Positions 1 through 14,008 of a stretch of 64,000 nt of DNA are shown here, one piece after another. The translations under genes and the position numbers were made by a program. Under the pieces are notes generated by a model that was not told the origin of the DNA, did not search any database, and saw nothing but the letters and a program-made list of their open reading frames with translations. The stretch is from NCBI GenBank assembly GCA_023313575.1, contig JAJTTP010000010.1, forward strand, positions 62,001 to 126,000, read 5' to 3'. Numbering within the stretch: position 1 is the first letter of the stretch; each line of letters starts with the position of its first letter. This stretch comes from Eutypella sp. D-1. Taxonomy: Eukaryota; Ascomycota; Sordariomycetes; Xylariales; Diatrypaceae.

Positions 1-446
1 AGAAATTGGAGCATCCTCCACACGAACTCGGCGCCCCTAGAATCAGCGTGGTCCGGGAAATCGTCGACCAGTCCGTCATAGAAGGCCTCACGGTCGCTGC
101 ACGACATCGAGGAAAAGAGTAAACCCTGGATACTGCGGGGTTGGGGCGGAGGCGCGCGAGGGTGGGTCCGCAGGTAAGTCTCGCTGTACCTGCTGAAAAT
201 GGTCTGAACGGGCAAGCTTCGGAGCAGGCCCTCTAGTTCCTGCTCGCTGCTGAGCCAGAGGGTCTTGGTGATGCGTTTCAGTGTAGCGCTCCTGGCAGCT
301 ACGGGATCAGCCGGAAGGGAGAGGAGAAAACGAGATCTCGCAAGATCATCACCCACGTTAGTATCCCGTACTCCGGCGTTCTCGGTGGATCCTGCCAGCA
401 GAGGCTCGAGAGCGCTGAGAATATCTTGAGATTGCGAGGGCGACAT
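1..446 (-). CDS. Unrecognised protein, N-terminal part (runs off left edge)
   Basis: An ATG at 444-446 on the minus strand opens a frame of 148 codons that stays open to the window edge, so the gene is truncated here. The peptide starts MSPSQSQDILSALEPLLAGS, is hydrophilic and mildly Leu-rich (for example LEGLLRSLPVQTIFSRYSE), and shows no signal peptide, membrane segment or motif I recognise. About 125 bp upstream of the ATG there is a TATA-like CTATAAAAA on the minus strand (near 569-577). A GTAAGT donor-like string lies in the putative leader near 491. No function is proposed; the coding call rests on the open frame and the promoter-like upstream sequence. Confidence 0.5.
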   Translation of the reverse strand, partial: MSPSQSQDILSALEPLLAGSTENAGVRDTNVGDDLARSRFLLSLPADPVAARSATLKRITKTLWLSSEQELEGLLRSLPVQTIFSRYSETYLRTHPRAPPPQPRSIQGLLFSSMSCSDREAFYDGLVDDFPDHADSRGAEFVWRMLQF

Positions 447-4709
<4,263 letters not shown>

Positions 4710-7700
4710 GTGAAAAAGGTTGGGAGGAGTAGATATGATGCGATGCAGGCTTTTTACAATATGTCTTTAATTTTTTGGGTTCCGGTGCCACGCGGTTTCA
4801 GGAGGTGGGGGATTTGTATATACCTGTGGAGGTGTCTCTACCATCACTAGAGAGCGTCTAGAATTGTTTATAAAGAAGCGGGCATTTGGAGTTCGCCGCG
4901 ATGACACAAAAAAGTACCGTTTCAATTAAAGAATATCTAGTAGAAGCCAGTGCAATTCATATGAATGCGGCCTGGAGAGATAAACAATAAATCAAGCACA
5001 GTGACGAACCGTTCGTCGGGATACATGTGGGTCGGTCTCCGTTCCCGTATCTCTTCCATACCAGGAGTTTGTAACCAGATCAAAGAGCCCCGGGGGCAAC
5101 ATACGGTACGGAATCTTTCGCAAATGCATGGTATTGATACTTAGATGCATACGTACCTAAGAATGTATATATCAATGTTAGACTTATTAAAGGTTAAGGG
5201 TTCGATTCTTAGTAAAAGCGCGTTTTTACATCTTTCTAAAGGGGGGGCTGGTACGCCAGTACATGGAAACGTAGGCACGGTCAAAAGGTGGGGCGCATGG
5301 CCCCGTTTACCCCTATTCGCGGCATACAACATGGAAAGCCACTGTGGCAACACTCTAAACTGTGCCAGGTAGCAAAGCAGACAGCCTGGCTAGCTTTCGC
5401 GGAGCTGGAGGGTTACGGAGCTATGGACATCGAATTGCCTCGTATATTGTGAATTCTCAAGATGAGGCCAAAGAATCCAAATGATCAAGACTATGGTAAA
5501 CAGTGACAAATAAATAATAATCGAAAAATGATCTCGAAAGTACTTAGGTACTTAAGATCAATAGTACCTAGGTATCCATCCCATCAATCCCCCTGCCGAA
5601 GATTGTCGAGATCGCGGCAGCTGAGACTAGGTACCTACGTAGATCCTAAAGAATAGGAAGGAGCGCCATCCCATAGAATGGATTCAATCCCCGTTGTGGT
5701 TATCCCATTCCAGAAGTTATGAGTGACTGCCGAAACACTAACTGTTTAAAGTAACTCAAATGTAGGTATCGACCGATATGATATATTAAATACATACAGA
5801 CAGTATGTTAGAACAGGTCTTTGCCTAGCGAATTGGGATTTAGCTTTTGATCACTTATATAAAAACTATGGAGAAGGCAATGCGTCTGTCACTTAGTTGA
5901 TGGGACTATAGGCTTTAACTAAATAACTTTCGGCATGATAGACAGTCTAACAATCCCACGATATCTTCAACAGGTTGATAGAGAACATGATGAGGTACGA
6001 TTACTAGATGATGACCTCAGTCTCGCAATCTCGTGTATTAGCCTTACGGGCCCTTCGAGAATTTAATAAAGGAAAGAAGAGGTTACAACGGCATGTAGCC
6101 ATCGAAATTTAACTTAAAATACAGGGGATTGACTTTATGCACTTGACCAAAAAGTAAAATAAATAGAAGGATACGGAATAGCAAAAGACTTCGGCCCCAG
6201 CTCGCTGAGGGGGACCTACATGTCTATGATCCAGGGGGGGGGGCGTCGTAAGGGCAGCTGTTTTCTTTTTTTCTGTTGGGGGTTATTCTTTTTTTTTTCT
6301 CATTGCTTTGTTTCTTTTCTTCTTCCCTCTTTCGGTGTTGAACCCACCCGCGATTTCGAGTAGAGCCAGCCCATGCGTCCATGGGACTTACGGCTCCCTG
6401 TACTGGGAGTTGGTTGTAACCACTTGACCAGACCGCCCGCCGCGAGTCCCCCCGGATCATGGAAACCCTCTCTCCTATTATGCTATATAAACCCTCGAAC
6501 CCGTCCCCCACAAGACTGCCACTTTTCTGGCAGCCCGGCTATACCTCGGTTACCCCAGACATACAGTCCCGTGACTGCCTTTTCAACCACAAGCTATTGT
6601 CCCGACCCATTCGAGGGACCGGGAGGTCATAAGCTGAATGTTCCTTTTTCTCGGTTAACCCCTCGTTAAAGACTCATAGCTCCCTTCTTGGAGGCACCCT
6701 GTGTGCCTAGTACGGTCCTGCCCATTTGATGTTCTTCCCCTGGTTGTAGATAATACAGCCCCCGCTTCAAGGTGAGGCTATTCTACGATAACATGAAAAT
6801 ATTAGTAAGCACAACATTATTCCTATTCATCCTACCATTCTCGCATTCCCTATGTAACTATCGCCATCGGCATTTGCTCAATTCCCATCTAGATGATTCA
6901 ATTCATGACTTGAAAGCTATCCTATTAGTGTGAAATGCATCAATGCTAGTTTCATTAACATGCCAACCTACACTATGTCGCCCTCCCTTCTAGTTATCGC
7001 GCATGGTGTATTCAGGCACCATAGTGTATATGTGGCATGACACTGAAGCCTACCAACTACCTGTCCGTTGAGTTCAACTTGCATATGGAGACGGGCTCGT
7101 ATGTGCCAGTTTCATCACCAAGGCGGATACGCCATTTTTTGGTTCACGATAGCACATAGAACGAGAGGAACCAATGGAGCATATGTTAACGTTCGAAAAG
7201 ACAGTGCACACTCTTTTACCGCAGTAATGAATGCGTCGCAGAAATCGTACGGGACAAAGTGCGTTTTTCGCATTCTTATAGCTAGGAGGTGCTGCAGGAT
7301 GAAATATCACACTTGAAGTCAGAATCGAGCCCACCTCTCTAGTACAGTGACTCGCAGCTGGTATAGGTAGTGATTATTTAGGAGTGGTCTGCGGCTGCTA
7401 AAGGGCGCGATAAGGAAGGTGGCGGCTTGAGGTATACTGGTAACAAAAAAGCCGAGTGGAAAGGGGCCGGTAGTGGTCCTATTATACATCCCTAGTGATC
7501 TTCGGGCCTAAGATTCCCTGGTCTACTAAGTCCGATCCTCTCCCCCCTATATGGCCCCACTTAACGGAGCTGAATGGAACGGAACAATACCAAAGTGAGC
7601 AGAGCCCACCTGCCCCTTCGCCCCGAAACTGTAATATAAGCGACTGGGAATCAAGAGTCCTGCCTCTCTTTCTATGCTTCAGCAGCGCGTTTCCCCTCGT

Positions 7701-8238
7701 TTTCTTTGTCGTCGCGGAGGTTGCTAGATAGGTAGCCGCGAATATTGAGAGACTCTTCCCAATGACGGGCCATTTTGTTGACTCTCCCCAATACCGAAGT
7801 CTTCTTCATCTCGTGTCTACTTTCTCAAGTTCGGAGTACGTAAGAATGCCAGGCTACACTGATGCCGCCCCGAGGGCATTCAGAGAGATGCGTGGTGCCA
7901 AATTCCTATCTCGGAAACCTGTCTGGGACGCCTCCCCTGTTTTTCGAAACGCTCGATATACTTGTGATTCATGGCTAGGATACGATAAAAGGTGCTTAGG
8001 TAGCACGTGACACCATTGTTCGCACGTGCCTGGTGCTTATGCTTGATCCCACGTATATTCTATTTTAGATCCCAACCCGTTTTGTGCCTCGTTATGGCAT
8101 TTTATAGACGTAGTCCAGCGCATGGAACAAGCGCTGCCTTTTCCTTTTCCTTTCTTTGCTTTTCTTTTCTTTTCTTTTTGAACTTGCCCATTCGAAACGA
8201 AGCTACCCAGACGCCGTTGCCATATATACATATCACAC
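4710..8238. other. Intergenic region, ARG5,6 3' end to the ASADH gene 3' end
   Basis: This is 3.5 kb between two convergent genes. No frame in it looks coding and no tRNA could be folded by eye; a GGTTCGATTC string at about 5199-5208 resembles a tRNA B box but has no matching T stem. It holds a TACCTAGGTA palindrome at 5565-5574 with related half-sites nearby, a G10 run near 6236-6245, and T/C-rich homopurine-homopyrimidine tracts (about 6263-6330 and 8143-8180). Confidence 0.5.
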
Positions 8239-9596
8239 TCAGATGTAACCCTTGAGGACGGCGGCCTCGGCATTCAATATGGACGATCCGGCAGCCCCGA
8301 TGACGGCTAGGTGCGCGTTAGCGTCCGTATAGAAGTAGACACAGAGTCCACAAAGGCGTATGTGGGGTGAAGGGTTCTCCAACTTACTGTTGTGGCTCAG
8401 GGCGACGAACTTGACGTCGAAGATACCGCTCTCGTCCTCGCGGACGCGGCCGACGCTGACGGTGTAGCCGCGGCCGAGATCGCGATCGAGACGGGGCTGG
8501 GGGCGATCGGGCTCATCGAAGACGCGGATGCTGGGACGCGGGGCGCTAGGGCAGCCGAGGGTCTCGGCCTCACTGACATATTCGCGCAGGGCAGCGCGGA
8601 CCTCTTCAGCAGCGGGGACGCGACCGCGGTCGCGGAAGCGCAGGGAGACGCAGGCGGTGTGGCCGTCGAGGACGGGGACGCGGTTACAGGCGGCGCTGAC
8701 GCGGAGGCCGTCCTGCTCGACGAAGGCGGTGGCGTCGGGGCTCAGGGCGCCGAGGATCTTGCGCGCCTCCGTCTCCAGCTTGTCCTCCTCGCCCTGGATG
8801 TACGGCACCACGTTGTCGAGGATGTCCATGCTGCTGACGCCCGGGTACCCGGCCCCCGACACCGCCTGCATCGTGACGACGCTGACGGCCTCAACGGCGC
8901 CGAACCGCGCCTGCAGAGCCGCGAACGGGATCACAAGCCCGATCACCGCGCAGTTCGAGTTGCACACCAGGAAGCCTTTCTCGAGACCGCGCTGCTTGCG
9001 CTGGTGGGGGATCAGGTCCAGGTGCGGCAGGTTGACGGTGGGTACGACGAGGGGCACGAGGGGGTCCCGGCGGTAGTTCTTGGCGTTCGAGAAGACGGGG
9101 AGGTTGGCGTTTTGGAATTCCAGCTCTATTGTTTTTGACGGACAGGCTCGATTAGACGACGCACAAGGGATGATTATAAGCAGGAGGAGGAGCAAGTCTC
9201 ACGCACCGATTTCACCGGCGACGTCAGAGTCCAAGCCGCTGAAGACGACGTCGCAGTCGGCGAACTCGCTGGCTTTACACTCGCGAACGACGAGCTCGCC
9301 GACGGGACCCATGGGGGTGGCCTGCTTCCACCGCACGGCATCCTTGTACTTCTTGCCGGCGGACCGGGAGGAGGCGCCGACGGCGTGGAGGACGAAGTGA
9401 GGGTGCTGGGAGAGCAGCAGGATGAAGCGCTGGCCGACGGAGCCCGTGCAGCCCAGGACACCTGCGAGGGAAACGATTGGACTTGTTAGTGTCTCTTATT
9501 ACCCCTCTTGTTACCCCCAAGGAGTTGTGAAGCTATATAGAGAGGCAGGGAATGGAGGCTCTTACCGCACTTCTTCGTAGGGAATGGCGCGGACAT
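8239..9596 (-). CDS. HOM2: Aspartate-semialdehyde dehydrogenase
   Basis: ASADH converts beta-aspartyl phosphate to aspartate semialdehyde with NADPH, the branch point towards threonine, methionine and isoleucine. Join (minus) 9566..9596, 9207..9461, 8388..9125, 8239..8306; 363 aa, the usual size for fungal ASADH. The NADP-binding motif [14 protein letters not shown] is at residues 11-24. The catalytic Cys is about residue 154 in CNSNCAVIG, the active-site Gln region reads [11 protein letters not shown], and the C-terminus is [20 protein letters not shown]. Exon 1 is only 31 nt. The exon 2 donor is GTGCGT (9206-9205), one repeat before a GTGAGA; only the former keeps the frame and gives [12 protein letters not shown]. 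The last intron has donor GTAAGT and branch-like GCTAACGCG. It lies tail to tail with ARG5,6 across a long spacer. Confidence 0.93.
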
Positions 9597-10439
9597 CGTG
9601 GTGAATAAGTACTACCTGAGTACGTAGTAGTCGGCAGGGAGGAAAAGCCAGAGACTAGGATGCCAAAAAAAGCAAAAACAAGATTAAGTGAACCTTTCTT
9701 TAACTTCAATATTCAGTTTACGAATCCAGAACCGTAGGTTAAGTGACTAGGTGACGGTCCTATGCAAAATGGAGAATGGCCTGTTAAGTAACCTTAAAAC
9801 ACTCGTCATAGCCAGCAGAACGAAGTAGCTTTAGGCCGGTCGTTAGTTTACTTTCAGGACTCAAAATGTCAAAAATTTGCCCCTCCAGCCATGCCCCTCC
9901 ATCCGCCATCGGAGACTAGGCCCTATGTACATACAGATATAAGTACCTAGGTACCTATGTTAGGGACCCACTGAGCCCAAACCTGTTAGGGGAAGCTCTC
10001 CAGGGGCTTGGGAGTGAACGGGACCTGCAGACACTAATGGGTATTTTAATCTGAAATAGGCTAGATATTTATATCGTCGGGATAGGTACCTGGGTACTTA
10101 GAGACAGGGTTAGGGTTAACTTGGGGGGTTGAGGTAGACCCTTATAGATAATGGTTGTCAACCACTTCAAGATTGTGTCTATGATTGCCTTCATCCAAGT
10201 CTTTATTTCGAATTCTTATATACCATTATACTACGGATGTAGGCTACAGCGTGTTCGTTTGTGATTACCTTGTCCTAGAATTCAAACCACCTCCGTTTGG
10301 CACCCGCTTTTCTACCATATCACCAATTGCCAAGGATTCCCAACCAACATACATATACCATCTGACGACACATGCTGGACGTGGGAACTCCTACGTTTTC
10401 TAAGAAACATCCCCTATGCTAGCTAAATGATTCACACTT
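9597..10439. other. Intergenic region, ASADH promoter and MFS gene 3' flank
   Basis: No gene is supported. It contains a TACCTAGGTA palindrome (9944-9953) and a related GGTACCTGGGTACTTAG string near 10084. A frame at 10185-10403 lacks any coding-like feature. Confidence 0.45.
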
Positions 10440-11948
10440 TTACAGATCCTTCTTCTCCGCACTGGTCTTGGCCGCGGCACCCTTCTGCTTCAACGAGCCG
10501 GGGGGCGCCCTAAGACCGGCAAACACCAGGAGCGAAACGGCGGCGATGCCCGCGGCGCCGAGGTTGTAGGCGACCTCGCGGCCGGCCCACCAGTAGACGC
10601 TGGTGAAGAGGACGGGGCCGAGGCCGCGGCCGAGCTGGCCGTAGCTGCGGAGGATGCCGAGCTTGCCGCCGCGCTCGCCGGCCGACGCCTCGAAGCTGCT
10701 GAGCGTGTTAAGGCCGCTTACCACGGTCGCTGATGTCGTCGCCAGACACGTGGCGGCCGCGTAGAGTGCGCCCACTGTTGTGATGCGGCCCAGCAGCACG
10801 AACGCCACCAGACACGCCACCACGCCTATTTGCACAGTCCGCAGCGGCGCCATCCGCCGCGTCACCCCGCCCTGTAGCAGCGACGCCACCAGCCCCACGT
10901 ACCCCAGCAGCCGCCCGTTCTCCGCCGACCCGTACTGGAACAGGTCGTACGTCATGAACGGCAGTGAGAACTCCATGCCTGAGAAGAAGAGCAGGAACGC
11001 GAAGTGCACTAGGTTCAGCAGGAAGTGCGAGTTCGTCCGCTGCACCACCGCTGCCGCCGGCGGTTTCGAGGCAGTTGTATCATCCTTCTTTATGTCCGCT
11101 TTCGGGGCGCTGTTTCTGCTGCTGCTGGGCAGCGTCTCGGGAAGCGCCAGGTACAGGTACACGGTCTCGGCGACGATGAGGAACAGCGACACGCCGGCGG
11201 CGGTGGCGAATGGGTTCGCGGCGACGGTGGCGATGGTGCTGAGGTAGGCGCCGAGAGCGGGGCCGAAGGTGAAGGCGATGGAGAAGCAGGCGCCGATGAG
11301 GGCCATGGTGGAGCCGCGGCTGCTCTCGTCCGAGATGTCGGTCGCGATGGCCGTGGCGAGCTGCACGTTGCCCTCGGAGAGCCCGCCCACGACCCGCGAC
11401 GCCAGGAACGTGCGGAAGTCCACCGCCACCACCCACAGCAGCACCGACACGATGTTCCCCGCCATGCTGGCCAACAGCGCCGTCCGCCGCCCGTGCCGGT
11501 CCGACAGACGCCCGATCACCGGCGACGCTACGGCCTGCAGCAGCGAGAACAGGCTCCCGAGTGCCCCGCCCAGTAGCACGATGTCATATCGCGAGTCGAT
11601 GGGCTTCGCGAAGGCGGACTTGTAGGCGTTGAGACCGTGGAGGACGCGCGCCAGGAGGGTAGGGGAAGCTGACGAATCGAGCCCGGACCCGGCTTCGCTG
11701 TTGCGGTAGAATTCTAGGAGCTTCGGGAAGAGCGGGAGGATGAAGGTGAACGAGATCTGTGAGGGTCAGAGAGTTTGAGCTGGTTAGTTTCGCCTCGGGT
11801 CTAACCGTCGTATATAAGAGAGCTAGTGGTAACCCGGGTAGGGTAGGGTATAGAGGCGCACCAAGTCGAGAAGTAGGGACACGAAGATGACCCTGAGAAC
11901 CTTCTTGCGGTTATTCGGGTCGACGGTGGCCGCCGCATTGACAGCCAT
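10440..11948 (-). CDS. Major facilitator superfamily transporter
   Basis: A 12-TM-type secondary transporter of unknown substrate. Join (minus) 11862..11948 and 10440..11756; 467 aa. Exon 1 gives a short N-terminus ending in the first half of TM1 (VLRVIFVSLLLDL). The intron (donor GTGCGC, acceptor CTCACAG, 105 nt) splits TM1, and exon 2 continues ISFTFILPLFPKLLEFY. The MFS motif A appears as GRLSDRHGRRTALLAS. A charged central loop (about residues 240-280, Ser/Lys-rich) separates the two halves, and the C-terminus is Lys-rich and cytosolic. The layout resembles the tetracycline-transporter-like/MFSD10 group of fungal MFS proteins; this subfamily placement is inference. The second half is strongly GC-rich, like the ASADH gene next to it. 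Confidence 0.85.
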
Positions 11949-13322
11949 GTTGACACAGCAGTAACGTTTAATAGGTACAGAGGTGGTGATGCCTAGGTGG
12001 TGAGGTGTAGCGAAGGTGTCCTCTTTCTTCAACGTAGAAATCCGTAAAATCGTGGACCAGCCAAGCCTACGAGAAAAATCATAAGACAACGAATGTTCGA
12101 AGAGGTGGGTGGCACTGGACAGACAAGGTGCTTAAATTCCAAAAACAAAAAGATGTCAAGTACTTTCAGTACGTAATTAAGAAATAGGAAATCAGCGAAC
12201 CAGAGGACAATAAAAGTAATCACCCATTGCAAGTGAAGAGAAAGATAGATGCCTAAAAGTACATGAGCAGGTAAGAATTGCTATACACGAATGATGATGA
12301 AAGATGTCCTCAGCCACATCGGTCGACGGAACCTGGAAGGATACTCATTTGTACATAGCTAGTAAAGCACGTACGAAGTACGCGGCGGGTAGATCCACTA
12401 TTTCCAAATGTTTACGGAGTTGCGGAGCAACATCCTCCCGCCAAGATCTCCGAGACCCCGTCATACTGTACAAATGATAATGGGCCCACTGAATAGGCTT
12501 ATATAACAGGACTAGTGGAGTACTTCGTACTTTAGTTAGCACATACGCTTTGCTAGGCACAAGTACGAGATTGTGCCGTCAGGGTCTGGCGGTTTGCGAG
12601 CGCATGTTCTTGAATTCGTATGCCGGCGTGGCGGCGTTATTGGTTGTTTTGTGGATTGTCGACCTCAATTCGAGGGACAATACTACGGAATAGGCAGTGG
12701 TAGAAATGAACGTGTTGGCGTGGTCCGTCCCGGCACAGATTCCCTTGGTCGAGAATGGCTACGCGACGAAGTCTGGAATTCCATGATACTTCCTATTTCG
12801 GGTGCATGGGCTGATGGAACGGTGGTCTTGGCCTCTTGCGCTTCTCGCTTTCTTGCGAACTATACAGCCAAATACATATATCTACGTCTAGCATTTTATT
12901 TGCTTTACTTGGGAGTGCGAATGTGTATATCTACGCCATGTCCCGTTGAGCTCATCTTGACAAGAGGCCGGAGTGGGGCTTTTCGTTTACCTTAGGAATT
13001 ACGTATTGGGGCGATTATGTTACACTACGAATCAAAAACACCAGTCGCCCCTAACATCCACCCTTATTGGTGTTACCTGTTCACAACTATGGAGAGCTTC
13101 TTCGATTTCTTTATAGACGCTTATCCGTTGCAACTCACTCCAGAGGACAAGGGTAGATGTGATTGATAATAGAAAGGTGATTGCGCAAATGTGACTGCCC
13201 GTTGCTCTACTAAGCAAATTTTAAGTATCCCAGCGCAACAATCCAACCTCATTCATACAAAAACAACAGTCTTCTCTCTTTTGGGGCGTCATGGCTCCCC
13301 CGACCACTTGCTGAGCGTAAAA
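11949..13322. other. Intergenic region upstream of the MFS gene
   Basis: No gene is supported. Frames in 12345-12995 start at non-ATG codons or show no conserved composition. The stretch leads into the P450 remnant. Confidence 0.4.
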
Positions 13323-13810
13323 TTAGCTGACTTGGGTCTTCTCGCCCCGCCTGTCAAACTCCAGCCACAGCGGCCCAGGCATGATGGTGAATTCGCCGCG
13401 CATACCTCTCTCAACTACGACCCCATCCTCGCCTTTCATCAAGCGGATCGTAAACCGTGACACGAAATAGATCAGAAAAAGTACCGCCTGGCGCAGCACG
13501 AGCTCGCGCCCAACCAAGCTATATCGGCCTATGCTGAGGGGCGCAAAGGTTGGCAGGTCATATAGAGCGTCTCCAACACTGCTGATCCAACGAAGGGCAT
13601 TGAAGGTAGTCCATTTGTGGAAGCATGATGGCACTGTCGAACTTCATCAGTGAGGGTGGGCGAAAGGTCCGGGGGGGGGGGGGGGGCGGGGGGGGTTATC
13701 AGGGGAGCACGCTTACACCGAGCAACGTGGTACTGTGGCGCTACCACTGTTGTGGGCGGCGGGATGTAACCTACTTGTAATCCCAACCTCTGCAGCTCCG
13801 TAGGCAAACA
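13323..13810 (-). pseudogene. Cytochrome P450 C-terminal remnant
   Basis: On the minus strand, two segments match the end of a fungal P450. One (about 13810-13718) reads LGLQVGYIPPPTTVVAPQYH, like the strand segment before the ERR/heme region ('G..IP.GT.V..P.Y..HR'). The second (about 13620-13323) reads FNALRW, then FAPLSIGRYSLVGREL, then SRFTIRL and GEFTIMPGPLWLEFDRR, then a stop. The haem-binding signature should be FSxGxxxCxG; here Phe is Leu and the invariant Cys is Leu, so the haem thiolate ligand is missing. The two parts are separated by either an intron with a GTGTAAGC donor or a frame break, and include G16-C-G8 (13671-13695). Nothing upstream of the K-helix region remains: HET-A starts next to it on the other strand. 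Confidence 0.75.
13671..13695. repeat. Poly-G tract (G16 C G8)
   Basis: A run of 16 G, one C, then 8 G lies within the P450 remnant. It may be prone to length error in sequencing. Confidence 0.9.
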
Positions 13811-14008
13811 CAATTACTTCTGCTGGTAGGTGGCTGAAAAGACTGAATAGCTTGGCGATACATATTAGCATGAGGTGGAGACCCATTGGGTACCAACGAA
13901 AACCTACAATATTCTAGCCCATCTATCTACCTACAATATACTTCATATATTCCTCAAAACTTGGGTCTATATTTCAACCACTTCACACTCGCTATTACCT
14001 ACACAGTC

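Noticed and set aside
5195..5215. tRNA-like GGTTCGATTC (B-box resemblance)
   Set aside because: Flanking bases do not form the five-pair T stem, and no A box, D arm or acceptor stem fits upstream.
8392..9138. 248-codon plus-strand frame
   Set aside because: It is antisense to the ASADH coding exon; Ala/Gly/Asp-rich content is a by-product of the GC-rich gene on the other strand.
9187..9206. Alternative donor GTGAGA for ASADH intron 2
   Set aside because: Using it shifts the frame; GTGCGT four bases earlier keeps the conserved GEIELEF junction.
13886..14008. Extended N-terminus for HET-A
   Set aside because: The open frame upstream of 14009 begins at TTG and contains no ATG; the first ATG at 14009 is preferred.
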